From contig CM056559.1 of the NCBI GenBank assembly GCA_029721515.1, positions 20,938,065-21,002,064 on the forward strand: a stretch of DNA of 64,000 nucleotides. The letters run 5' to 3'. Below, in pieces: positions 1 to 12,700 of the stretch. Under the pieces are notes generated by a model. That model was not told the DNA's origin. It worked only from the letters and a program-made list of their open reading frames with translations, and made no database searches. The first letter of the stretch is position 1. The number at the start of each line of letters is the position of its first letter. The position numbers were made by a program, and so were the translations under genes. The DNA comes from Synanceia verrucosa (lineage: Eukaryota; Chordata; Actinopteri; Perciformes; Synanceiidae).

Positions 1-613
1 ACAGAATATTTTATTATTCAGTAGACACATTGTGTACTGGGTAGATTGGAATAGTGTCATAATCATGTTTGTTTTCATGTAAACACTAACTGGTGTCAAA
101 TAAATGCAATAAATGGAGTAAAACATGCAATATTTCCCTCATGGAGAAGAAGTATAATGCAGTATACATGAGTTATATTCCACCACTGCAGTTCAGGGAG
201 AAATGCTGTACTTTTAACGCCTCAAATTGGATTTTATACATGAAAAAAATAACCAAAAGTATACAAAATAGTTCAAATTAGCTCCAGCTTTAACACCTGC
301 CGTACAATACAGTACGTCATGTATGAATTTGACATGTTGTTGAAGTACATATGTTTTTTTGACTTAATATATAATAACAGAACACACCCAATATGTTTGA
401 TATATCTGGCTGATATCAGTGTGATCTCAGTAGCTCCTCATTCATCAGTGTCACAGATGTTTAGATGTTTTTTAAACAGCGGTTTATTCCATTTCATGAC
501 GTTACGTTTCAGTTTGTGTCTGTTCTCAGACTTGATGGTGAAACAAAGACGAGTTGATACTAAAATTTGGATGTGTTCCCCTTTAAAATGCAGGGGATGC
601 AAATATTTTACAG
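1..613 (+). other. intron of slc35f2-like upstream of first visible exon
   Basis: No reading frame here continues the transporter N-terminus. The region is AT-rich and ends in a normal acceptor (ATTTTACAG, then ATACTGAGG at 614). I see no other gene or repeat that I can name. Confidence 0.6.
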
Positions 614-3600
614 ATACTGAGGAGGCGCTGGTGGAGGTATCTCCTGCTGGGACTGGTGGATGTAGAAGCCAACTACGCTGTGGTTAAAGCATACCAATAC
701 ACCACCCTGACGAGTGTCCAGGTGGGAACTGACTGAGATTTTATTGTTAAAACACATCATGTTTCTGTAAAACAACACATGTTCCAAATATCCAGTAAGT
801 TTCTAAATTTAAACCCTTTACATGCCAGATTCAAGAGTCGTTATTGTCATTGTGCACCCATAACTCTCGGCTTAAAGGCACACATAAATAGGAAATAAAG
901 ATAGAAAAGATAGAAATATAAAAATATAAAACACCCATATTTGCAGAGGAGATGTAATTTTTGCACCAGAAATGAATTTTTTTTAGCATAAATGTAATAC
1001 TTGCAGTACAAATGTAATAGTTACAGCAGAAATGTGATATTGCAGCAGAAATTTAATGCCAATTTAATGCTTAATACTCAATGCTGCTGTTTTTCTGAAA
1101 CAAAATATAATTACTTTCCATGTGCTAAATATCCAGAGGAATTATATTGTTTTTTCACTGTGGGATATGCCAATGATTAACAACAGCTCTGATGTCTCCT
1201 ACCTACAGTCTCTTTGTTCCTTGTCAGTTTGTCTGTTTAGTTTTCAGCCTCTCATATGGAGTTTTCCATGTAGTTTTTGAATATAGCAGAGATGCCTCAG
1301 TCTGTTTGGAAAGCTGACATCATTTAATTTAATTCACCGTTATTTTGTGATATTTGTGTGTAAAACATATTTCGGCCTCCAGCTGCTGGACTGCTTTGTG
1401 ATCCCTGTCCTGATGCTCCTGTCCTGGTGGGTTTTGAAGACACACTACAGGCCCGTCCACTACATAGCCGTCTGCATCTGCCTCCTCGGTGTGGGGGCCA
1501 TGGTGGGCACTGATGTGCTGGCAGGACGAGACCAGGGCTCCAGTAAGAGTCTCCTCCAAGTATTTACCCATGTAGTGTTGACTACAGTTGGTTGAGCAAA
1601 CAACTCTGTGCTCACTGCAGTTATGGAACAGTCAGATCTGTTTATTCAGGTGTTGAGGAGTATGACTGCAGATGTGAAAGAAATGCTGCATGCTCTGGTG
1701 GTATCCCTTTGATCTGTCTTTAGATATCATGTAGCTCTTGGTCTGCAGCTTCAGATTAGCTAGCATTAGTTAGTAGAGTTGGGATGCAACATTAAAGAGT
1801 TTCCCACTGCAGCTCCTTGCCTCTCCTGCAGGCTTCACACTACGTTACCCACTACTAGCCTAACATACCTGAATGTCTGGCCTAAATGTCAGAGATCAAG
1901 TTACACTGCAGATAATGAAGACACCAAATTTTAACAAAATGGTCCCCCATAATGTAACCATCGAGGAGCTGCTAAACTGCTGGAAGAAAGTTAATAATTC
2001 TAAGAGCATTTTAAAGGTATAAGAAGTTAGATAATCAAATTTCAGCACTACGTTTGGGAGTAGGAGTGATGGTGAAGGTTGTTTTTTTACTCTTTCATTT
2101 CTGCAGTTTGATAAATATGGACCCAAACATCAGCACTGATGATTGCTGTCTTCAGGGCAACCAAGAAAACAAGTGTTTCATTCACAAAATCCCACATGAA
2201 CACCATCTCAAAACTGATGTTGTGACAAAGCTGGATCACAGAAATGACTCGTGTCCCCTTCCGTCCCCTCAGCCTCCAACATCCTGTTAGGTGACGGTTT
2301 GGTGCTGCTCAGTGCTTCGCTGTACGCCGTCTCTAACGTGGGCCAGGAGTACACAGTGAAGAACCTCAGCAGGGTGGAGTTCCTGGGCATGATCGGCCTG
2401 TTCGGCACCATCATCAGCACCGTGCAGATGTGAGTGTGTGAGGGCATGATCAGGACTTAGGATTTATTCAACATGATGATGGTTACTTGGTATTGTCTTC
2501 TCATCAACCATTTGGACAGTGTTATAAAACATGAAGTATAAATTGTCACTCATTTCTGTAACCTTTTTAGCCAGTTTCAACCCAACTCATGGGTGGCCAA
2601 TAGAACTAATTTAATTAAAATGTTGTGGTGGATTATGACAGACTGGTCCAATGTAAAACCTGAGTCATGATACTGTTTTGAAAGCATTTCAATTTTTTTA
2701 TTGACAGGACATAATGACACCAATGAGACAATACCAGAGTTAATCTGGTGTCCTCTTTGTTTCCTTTATCCAGGGTGATCCTGGAGCGTCATGAAGTCGC
2801 TGCCATCCAGTGGAGCTGGCAAGTCGGTCAGTTATGAGTTAGCATTTTAAGAGAAGAAAAAAATATTCCTTCATTGGTCCCACAAACAGGGGAAATTTAC
2901 ATTGTTACAGCATCAAAGTGGATAGAGCAACACTACAATAAGGATCTATATGAAAAAGAACAATTAGTGAAATCAGTAAACAAGTCAGAAAACAAATGTA
3001 TATTAGAACGTGTGTAACTAATAATATAGATAAGTAAACAATGTATAAATATCTGCTGTCCATCAAACTATAAGACAGAAACACAGATCTGATATCATTT
3101 ATATGTTATTGTCAGAAAAAGCTTATGCATAAGTATAACTATTATTTTTATTCTTATTACTGACTTACTAATCTCCTCAACTGCCCCAAATCCCAAATTT
3201 AGGAAAATCCAGTGTAGAAAACTTTAGCACAATGACTGCAAACAGACGGCCATAAAGAACCCCCTTAAACTCAAATTTCATTTTTACAATAGAAAACATT
3301 CATTCATTTTAGATATATATTTTGTTTTAAGAAACAGCTCCACCACATCAGCTAACCACTCAAAAAACAATATTTTCCTTTTCTACACATTAAATACAGA
3401 ATATAATGAGTATAAATATGACAGCTTTGAAGGCTGAAATGGCTCAGATCCCAGCTGGTCTTCTTCTTGGCTGGGGAGGTGGATATGTAATTTGTACTTG
3501 CATCAGAATTTCTGATATAGTTATGACATTCAGGAAAATAGCAAGTTTTTTTAATATTTGTGTTCTTTGTCATTTAATATTGTGTTTTATTTTATCCCAT

Positions 3601-5010
3601 TGCTGTTTTGATTTTAAGTGTATGTATGATGCAGCACTTTGGTCAACCAAGGTTGTTAAAAAGTGCTTTAGAAATGAACTTTGACTTGACTTGACATAGA
3701 GGGTACATGACAATGAACAACAGTCAGAAACAGAGAGGATGGGGCTGATATAAGACTTGGCAGGTCAGGTGATATAAACAGGACGGAGCCTTTGGAAATA
3801 ACTTCATCTGCTACTATTACGACTACTACTACTACAAGTCTGCAAGTGTGATGTGTCTGTTATATCACAGAAATATTTCACAACATGGATGGTAAATATG
3901 GTAAATTAAGATGGGTCGTTGCTGTGACCTCATAGCTGGTTATCGCTCTCCTCTCAGGGCTCCTGTTCTCTGCCTATGGGCTGTGTATGTACGCTCTGTA
4001 CAGCTGTATGCCCATAGTGGTGAAGCTGAGCAGTGCCACCTCCGTCAACCTCTCCCTGCTCACTGCCGACCTCTTCAGCCTCTTCTGTGGGATCTTCCTC
4101 TTCCAGTACAATGTGAGCATGCCCAGTTTAACTAACTAACTAACCCTGATAAAACCATGATGTGATGTGATAGGTGGAAAATGTTCACCCTCTCTGGGTC
4201 AAGATGACCGTCTGACTGTTACAGTCACGTTGTTACACTGATGATACAGCAGTGTTAATGAATTATAGTGATGTTGTTAAAGTGTAAGCTCAGTGTTGTG
4301 CCAACTGTATGCATATACACACTTAAATTTTAAGTCATGGGTTCAAAGACCATTAAATGACCTTCACACTAAACAAAATATTTTTGTCTGAAGACATCAC
4401 CTGCCCAATAATTTACCTTGTTTTATGAACCCCTCACTGAACCAGCCAGTATATAATATTTATATATAATATTTTGTATTTTATGACAGGTTATATATCT
4501 GTACTTCAGTTGCAGATTAATTATCCCTTCCAGACATGTAAAATAATTCACTTTGAATAATAATTTGCTGTTTAGAAAGAAGTTTTATACGAATTTTATA
4601 CTTTGTAACTTTGTAGACCTTTTTTAAGCACAAAAAAAACTGTACAACACAGTAACAGAAAAAGAGAAAGCACCAAAGTGTCCTCTTTAATGTTCCCTTA
4701 TATCAGCATCATTTGTTCATATCCCCTCCAGTTCTCTGGGCTCTATGTGGTCTCACTGGTGGTCATCCTCATTGGCTTCACTGTCTTCAACGTCGTGCAG
4801 ACGCCCACTGACCACTCCAACACGTCTTCCTCATCCTTCTGTGAGGAAGGTCACTATGACAACCAGGTGGCCCCTGAGAGTGACATCACCAAGCAGGAGG
4901 TGGCCGTCGAGGAGGAGGAGAAGAGGAAGGACAAGAGAGCTTCAAGAGCATTACCAAGACTTGAACATCAGAACAATGATGATGATGACGGACAAAGCAC
5001 TAAAATGTGA
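614..5010 (+). CDS. slc35f2: SLC35F2-like solute carrier, 3' part (6 exons)
   Basis: Multipass transporter of the drug/metabolite (EamA-like) superfamily, SLC35F branch. Visible coding exons: 614-721, 1383-1542, 2273-2429, 2774-2826, 3958-4112, 4732-5010 (stop TGA 5008-5010). Phases close across every junction, giving 303 codons. Recognisable family motifs include DVEANYAVVKAYQYTTLTSV in the first exon, LLDCFVIPVLMLLSWW at the start of the second, KNLSRVEFLGMIGLFGTIIS in the third, SATSVNLSLLTADLFSLFCG in the fifth and FSGLYVVSLVVILIGF in the last. Hydrophobic stretches form at least six membrane segments. The cytosolic tail is acidic and charged (EEEEKRKDKR, then NDDDDG). The N-terminal exons lie upstream of the window. 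Human SLC35F2 and SLC35F1 are both close; LLSWW and GVGAMVG favour F2 or a fish F2-like paralogue. Family call is firm, paralogue less so. Confidence 0.87.
2855..3060. repeat. possible LINE/SINE tail fragment in slc35f2 intron
   Basis: The stretch TTCATTGGTCCCACAAACAG followed by GGGGAAATTTACA resembles the common teleost repeat tail of the form TTTATTGATCCC..GGGGAAATT. A second example is at about 46135. Boundaries are uncertain and no target-site duplication was found. Confidence 0.4.
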
Positions 5011-5300
5011 ACTACAGCACAGAATATGTCATGTACGTATATATTTGTAAACATATTTATTTATTGAGTTTTGCACCTGCACATGTAGAATTAATGAAAA
5101 AGAACAGTGTGTATATGAGAGCGGTATCCTGTTCAACTCTCAATAAGAAAGCAACGTTAAGAGGAAATTTCAGGTTTAATATCATTTTGTCTTAATCTGA
5201 AATCTCCATATTCATGGGGTCTTTCAATGAAATGACTGAAGCATCAACAGACCATAATATACTGTAAGCACAGCTAGGATGGACTGTAGGTAAGAGGTCA

Positions 5301-5673
5301 TTACAACCTACACCTGCTCTTCTGGTTGGAAATGTCTTGTTTAAACCTCCTCAGTCTCCTTTTCCTCAGCTCCTCCAGACTCACCTCCTCCTCAGTGGAG
5401 TTCTCAGCTTTTCTTTGCCTGGTTCGTACTAAAACATAAGATATTACCACTAAACTTGTGCATTTCATTTCACTATTATTCACTGTGACTTTAAATAGAT
5501 TAACTGGAAAGTGTGTTGTTCATCAAAAAAAATCACTCTTGTCATTTCTTGTTGTTTTTCTCTCTTACCTCCATAATTCTGATATGTTCTGATCAGCATC
5601 TCTATCTGCTCTTCCTCTGTCAGTCCTGAGAGTCAGTATATTCAGATGCATCATCTGCAACCTGATCTGCATT
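5301..5673 (-). pseudogene. unidentified exon pair with apparent frameshift
   Basis: Read on the minus strand, two blocks look like coding exons. The upstream block (5673 down to 5569) follows an acceptor TTTGCCTCCACAG and ends at a donor GGAG|GTAAGAG. The downstream block (5428 to 5301) follows ATGTTTTAG and ends in TAA (5301-5303). The joined phase fits. The peptides are hydrophilic: NADQVADDASEYTDSQ, then, one frame over, LTEEEQIEMLIRTYQNYG, then RTRQRKAENSTEEEVSLEEL and a basic end. The LTEEEQIEML stretch is vaguely like a ubiquitin-interacting helix. Passing from the first peptide to the second needs one extra base near 5624, so this is a frameshifted remnant, a sequence error, or an exon that starts at an internal CTCTCAG acceptor. 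I do not recognise the family and could not define further upstream exons. Confidence 0.35.
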
Positions 5674-6589
5674 CTGTGGAGGCAAACACATCATTTATAA
5701 TTGCTATCACAGATTTCATTGTTCAGATTAATTCCATTAATTCCTTGATAACAGTAAATTTCTAAAATGATCCATAATAGACCAACCCATCACCTCATCT
5801 GCCCAACAATAAATAAGCTTCTTCCGTGATAATCAATCATCTAATCACAAGAATCCAGCTCTTATTTCAGTTTTGTTCAAAGACTCAACTCTCAGCTCCA
5901 ACCACAGACAATATTTGACTTAAAATATTAAATAAAGCAATAGCCAGCAGATTAGAGTCATTCATATGAGCTTGAATCCACCCAAAAAACACAGTTTGTA
6001 TATGGAATACTTTTGGTTCAGTGCACAAAATAAAGCCGATTTTCCTTTTTTTTTACACAACGTGTTTTGTGAGATGAGAGAACTAATAAACAGAGTAGAA
6101 AAAAATAAAACCATTTAGCATAATGAAGACTTTTATTTTTATGCTAAAAATATTTTATGATAATAGCTTACCTCAAGATGTTTACTCAAATGAAATTCTA
6201 AAGGTCAACTATTGTTCCAGGTTTTTTTTTTTTTTTTTTTTTTTACACATAAAGCATTTTTCCACCTCTGATTAATGAAGTTATTGACAGGAGCTAATTC
6301 AATTATATTATGAAACACTGTTGCTTTGATGTGGTGACGTTTCTAAACTACAACACCCATTATTCAGTGGGAATCAAATAGTTTTCCCTGCAAATTAAGT
6401 GTCATTCAATACACTGTAAAGCACCCTGCTGTGTATTGATAATATGGGTTTTTATTGCCCTCTGGTGGCCACAACGCATCAATGCAGGATACGTTACAAG
6501 TTTCTGTTTTTGTCTTTTTAATGCTAGTGTTGAATGCCAGTGTTGATGTGATTCATTCTAAATCACATCAGTAGTAGTACGACACTGTT

Positions 6590-6974
6590 AAACCGTTTTA
6601 CGTTGCAGTCGTTTTACTCTACGCCGGACCTCACCGGTTCCGGTTTTATGAAACGGAAGTAAACAACGACACAGTTGAGAGGAGATCAACGCTACACTAC
6701 TACTGTCGCTAATGTACCGTATATTGTCCATAACATTAGATAAATAAATAAACTGGTTTTGACTTGGGTGGATAAATGGCAGGATAATGTGTGTTCTTCA
6801 TAATTTATTTACTTGTATACTGTGGTGCGGTGCGCATACTTTCCGGTCCGGCTGTGCATCGCTCTTTCTGTTCCGCTCTTCTCCCTCCTTCCCAGTGCAT
6901 TTCTGCTCTGCGGCCCACGTGCGAATTTAATTCGTTTTTTTCAGCCTAAAGATTGCTACAAACGTTTGGACCAA
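6590..6974 (+). promoter_or_regulatory. eif3k promoter / 5' UTR region
   Basis: CpG content rises here. An ETS-like ACGGAAGT lies at 6653-6660, preceded by CCGGTTCCGG, and a pyrimidine-rich stretch (CTCTTCTCCCTCCTTCCCAG) precedes the start codon. There is no obvious TATA box, as is typical of housekeeping translation-factor genes. The transcription start was not determined. Confidence 0.5.
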
Positions 6975-9702
6975 ATGTCATCGTCTTTCGAGCAGATGAG
7001 GGCGAACGTGGGGAAGCTCCTGCGAGGAATCGACAGGTGTGTTTGGAGAATTTGGCCAACGAGCTAACGGTGGCTTAGCCTGTCGGCTAAAGTTTGAAGC
7101 TAACATTTACTGAGTTCAAGTGGTTGTGGTCGTTCAAAGAGATTCAGAGTATTTCTGTGCGTTTAGAAGTTAATATTTTTGCTTGTTTGATGGCAGTTTG
7201 AATACTGGATTATCTATGTGTAAGATTAAATGAACATAAAAACTGGAACAGCTAGCTAGCCAACATTAGCTGCTGTCCAAGTTAATTGTGTAGTTCAGAA
7301 TTTTTATTTAAGTGCTGATCTGTAGAGCTGAAGTCATAAGGTCTGTTGTATATTCATAGTTAACCCAAACAAGGTAAGGAATACCTAAGACCTCTTCAGG
7401 AACTGAGACACATTCGTCACATATCTCTAGTGATAATAATTGTCAAGAACACACATTGTAATAACACTAAATAATAACAATAAGAGAACTTCAGTTTAAT
7501 CACATTCTCACATTTTCCACCTGATCTAAGATGACTTTGAAGAGTTCATTTTTTAATAATTAGGGAAATTACAGTTTTCACTTGGTTAGTATTATTTTGT
7601 TGCACATTACACACAGGTTATGAAACATGCATTAGAGGAGAGGAGACAGAGCGAAGGGGCTGCCCCGGGTTGGATTCTCCAGATTTTCTAACCTGGACTT
7701 GAACCAGCAACCCAGCGGTTCCCAGCCCAAATCACTACAGACTGAGCTACTGGAACACATCATTCTTCATTTTATCACAAAGTTTCAACACCAGCACAGA
7801 GAGTCAGCAAGAGTGTGGTAAAAATGTAATATGACAAGTACGTCAAGTTTTACGATGAGTGCAGTGAGGTAAAAAGGTCAATATTTACCTCTGAGGCGCA
7901 GAGTTGAAGTGTAAAGTTGCCCGAAAAGTAATTCTTACGTTACTTTCATTCCACCATTTATCTTAATATCATGCATTATAAGAACTTGTGCTACAGTCGA
8001 GTTTTTCCAAATTAAAGACTCATGGATCAGTCAAATTTAGATGGTTATTTATTCTTTCTTAATTGTTATGCTGATTGTTTTTGAAGTCGGTTGAGAGTCG
8101 ATTTCCATTAAACAGCTGATTTCATGCAGATGTTGACAGCTGTTACTTGATTGATACTGATGACGACACCTGTTATTGAGACTTACCAGGACGATTGTTC
8201 TGGTGACCCTTTTAATAAAACACTAAAAAACATGTCTATGACAGTCCTGAAATAAGAGAAGGCACACATAATGAGCTCCCAGAAGAGAAAGCACAAGCGA
8301 GGAAAAATGTCTTGAAAATGAAATTCATGATTTTTTTCTGTGTTAAATTCCAAGGTGTTGAAAATGTCTGGCCTACAGTGCAGATTGAGTTTCTCCACAG
8401 CGCTGATCCTTCCATAATGAATGCTTGTCTCTTCTCACAGGTACAACCCAGAGAACTTGCCAACGCTGGAGCGCTACGTAGAGACACAAGCTAAAGAAAA
8501 CGCCTACGACCTGGAGGCCAACCTGGCTGTCCTGAAGCTGTAAGTTATACCAGCTACCATCCAAATACAGGAAAGTAATGTTAGCTCACACAGAACAGTT
8601 TGTCTAACCACCAGACTGTTAGTTTGAAAATGGTGTGATGAGGGAAATTTGTTGCCTGGGTCAATAATTAGTTTTGTATTTCACTTAATATGTTGTTGGT
8701 TGTAGGCGGCACGGTGGTGTAGTGGTTAGCACTGTCGCATCATAGCAAGAAGGTTCCGGGTACCCGGGCCCTTATTGTGTGGAGTTTACATGTTCTCCCC
8801 GTGTCTGTGTGGGTTCTCTCCAGGTTCTCCGGCTTCCTCCCACCATCCAAAAACATGCATGGGGATTAGGTTAATTGGCTAATTTAAAGTGTCTGTAGGT
8901 GTGAATGTGAGTGTGAGTGGTTGTCTGTCTCCACGTCTCCATGTGTGCTCTGTTATGAACTGGAGACCCCACCCCACCCTATGAGGATAAGCAGTAGATA
9001 ATGGATGGATGTTGTTGGTTGTTTTGCCCTGTGTGAGTCCTGATGTAATTAAATGTTGCCCTCTGCAGGTACCAGTTCAACCCAGCCTACTTCCAGACTC
9101 AGGTGACCTCACAGATTCTGCTGAAGGCTCTGACCAACCTGCCGCACACCGACTTCACTCTCTGCAAGTGCATGATCGACCAGACACACGTATCCTTTTG
9201 GTGCTTCATTCACTGAGGTCTGTGAGCTTTACTGTCTCACTGACAGCCTATTCTGTAAAACCCCACATCAATAAGGCTGGCTTGTAAAGCAGTGTACTCA
9301 CTGAGACTCTAAAATGCCCTGTGTAAAATGCTGGGTCTTAAAAAGTTTTAAAAGCATTGAATATTTGGAAATAATACCTTAAAAAGACTTGGAAAAAGTA
9401 TTGTGTTTTGATATCTAGGTCTTAAAGTTTTTGCAGTATGTACCCTCTCCATTTCATATTCTCCTCAAAAGTCTCATTTGTCAACCATTATTATTTTGAT
9501 TAAATAACGTAGCCTAAATAAAGAGTTGCAGAACTCAGTATGTTTACATGCACTTAGAGAAATTTGACTTATTGCCTTAGTCTAATATTGAAGTTTTAAA
9601 AGCCATATATACACCTTAGTCGGTCTGTACTCAAACCGAACTGGAGTTTTTATTGTCAGAATATTCATGCCAGATAATACGGTTCTAAATTGAGCATTTC
9701 CG

Positions 9703-9754
<52 letters not shown>

Positions 9755-12700
9755 CAGTTAGCCGGGCTATTGACTGGCCTGGGCAATCCCCCTCCTGGAA
9801 GTGACGATACCATGGAAGCGGGATGACGACATCACAGTAGCAGAAGAACCGGAAGAATGCCATCGTGAAAGGATGTGTAGCGCCACCTAGCGTCTCGGAG
9901 GTTGACGTGTGCATGAGCTGAGAGAATTTACCTGCCACTTTGCTACCGCACACCAACACAGACGAGCAACATGCAAGCAACAAAGGCCATAAAGAGAAGT
10001 TAGCAGAACTGTCTCTCCTTGATCACTGCAAAGTGTGCAGAGTTAAGGAGTGCAGGTGATGGGTTTAAGTTCTAAATTATATTTATTTCAAATGCAGGTT
10101 AAAACAAATTCAACGGTAAAATGAAATGTATAGGTTGAGAGAACGTCCCAGCTCAGTTCTAAAAACAACACAGACGGTAAGATAAAAAAGTGAAAAGCAT
10201 CTGATTGTGTAGTGAATGTACAGTAAGTAATTTAAATAGGTCTGGGGGGTGGGGGTGCGCTCTGTTTTTGGATCATGGTGCGTTTCCTTGACTACAGTGT
10301 CGCAGCAAGAGGAGCGTCCCATCAGGCAGATCCTCTACCTGGGGAATCTGCTGGAGACGTGCCACTTTCAGAGCTTCTGGGTACGACACACACACACACA
10401 CTGTTATAGTTAATGACACTACAGAGAGACATGAGTGAAAATATTAAAGATTATCAAAAATAATCCAAATCTCAATGTTCAGAATTGATTCATGATTATC
10501 CCATTGAGGGAAATTCACTTGTTAGAGTAGCATGACCAAGTCAGGAAAATAATAAAAAAACAACAAGGTCATATTTTCACCGGGGCTTGTTTGGTTGTTT
10601 GTAGTTTTGCAAAGTAACTCAAAAAGTTGTGGATGGTTTTTAATGAAATTTTCAGGATTGGCCGGAAGTGGCCTAACTTAAAACTGATTAATTTTTGGTG
10701 GTGCTGTTGATTCGGATCCGATCACCACCAAAAATGAATGGGATTTAAGTTAGGCCACTTCTGACCAACCCTGAAAATTTTGTCAAAATCCGTCCACAAC
10801 ATTTTGAGATATTTTGCAAACCAACAAGCAAACCCCGGTGAAAACATAACCTCCATTGCGGAGGTAATAATCAAAACATATATGTAGTAATAATAATAAT
10901 AATAAATATTATTTACAGTATGTACTAAGACAAGAAATAGATTTTAATCGCAAAAAATTAAGTTTAATACATTCATTTGACAATGGATATGAAAAGTAAA
11001 ATAAAAAATAAAATAATCAGTGAAAGTTTGTGTTCACTCCTAGCAGGGTTTAGGTTTGTCATTTATTATGTAACAGGATTTATTCACACACATCGAGCAT
11101 GTCTATGTTCCATGTTCAAGTTTTATACTTAGTGTTAAACAGCTCTGTGATTATCTTAACACTCTTCAGTCTTTATGCACCACAGATAAAAATATCAGTA
11201 CTTATTCACGTTTACATGTGAATGAGCAGTTTATTCCTAATTACGCCAATGTCCATGTTTACTTCCTGTCAGCTTCTGCGTTAGTAACGGTTGCATCAGG
11301 AAATATGAAGAGGCCCATTTCAAATGTTTATGATGTCAACTGTGAGAGGTTCTTCTCTACTGTATATTATATTATGGGATGCCTGTAGCCAGCCAGAGCT
11401 AAGGTGTGTGAGCTATTCATTCAGGTTTTAGTGAGGTGTTTTTGTTTTGTTTGTTTTTTGAACTAAGGTTAACGAGGAAACTGGCAGTAGTTGAATAATT
11501 CTTGAATAATTGAATCCTTTAACCAAATCACAGTGTTCATCTGAACTTTTAGTGTTTACAGTGTAAAATCCTGTGAATCAGAAAACTTTACAATGTTGTT
11601 TGATTAATTACATTTATTCTGGAAAAAAAGTCATGACAAACAGTGCACTAATGACTTTACAAACAGGAAATAAACATTGTATTGATTCAGTAGATCACCA
11701 CCTTCCTTTTTTCCATAATGAAAGAGTGAGTGGTGTGATTTTATCATCTCCCACCCCTCTTCCTCCTCGTGCTTCTTTACAGACGAGTCTTGAGGAGAAC
11801 CGAGAGCTCATCGACGGCATCACTGGTTTTGAGGACTCTGTTCGCAAATGTGAGTATTGTCTTGACTGTGAACTCCTGCCAGTAACTATGAGCAGTCTGA
11901 CTGGAAACATGCTTATTAAACTTGTTTAATGCCTCTGCAGTCATCTGCCATGTAGTGGGCATCACCTACCAGACTATCGAGCACCGGTTACTGGCGGAGA
12001 TGCTGGGCGACCCACTGGGTAAGACGTCTAGAAACATACAGATGAGGGCTGACAACCGATGCGTTTAACTGTAGAATTTCAGTAGTTAGTCTTGGTTAAT
12101 CATAAGTTTTTCAGATCATATAAATAATGCAAATCAGTGATTACCAGTGTATATTCACGTGGAATACAAAGAAAGTTACTTTATGAACTTTTAGATTTAT
12201 TTCAAATCCAAACAACAGAGACAATTTCAGAAGTGTCAGTCATTGTTGTTCTTCTCCGTGACTGAAGCAGGAAGCTATTGAGGGTGCGTCGAAGCTAGAA
12301 AATAGAAAAAATATGTGTGTTATGCTTTGACTTTAATTCCAGTTAAGATGTTAATGCTGACAGCCCAAATAAGGATCAGGGAACCTGATCGTCTGCAGGT
12401 TAGAATCCCCTTTAGACAGTAAATTGTCTCCTTCCATGTGTCCAGATACGCAGGTGAAGGTGTGGATGAATAAGTACGGCTGGACGGAGAATGAGGAAGG
12501 ACAAATTTTCATCTTCAACCAGGAGGAGAGCGTCAAGCCCAAGAACATTGTGGAGAAGATTGACTTTGAGAGTGAGTAATATTGTAGAAAAGTAATCAAA
12601 CTTGTTGACACTGACTCCGGTAGACTGTACCAGTGGTCTCGAGGTTGGTTGAGTCATGGTTGGCCGAGTCAAAGTTAGCAGTCATGGCTAACCGAGTCAG

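Larger units (their letters stand above)
5011..6974. other. intergenic region between slc35f2-like and eif3k
   Basis: About 2 kb between the transporter stop and the eif3k start codon. It holds the minus-strand exon-like block described separately (5301-5673), an AATAAA at about 5940 that could end a long slc35f2 3' UTR, a poly-T run at about 6221-6244, and the eif3k promoter side from about 6590. Nothing else is recognisable. Confidence 0.6.

Noticed and set aside
9582..9983. 133-codon minus-strand frame with a Cys-Val run
   Set aside because: Spans the AC microsatellite in eif3k intron 3; the run is the translated repeat and the rest has no family features.
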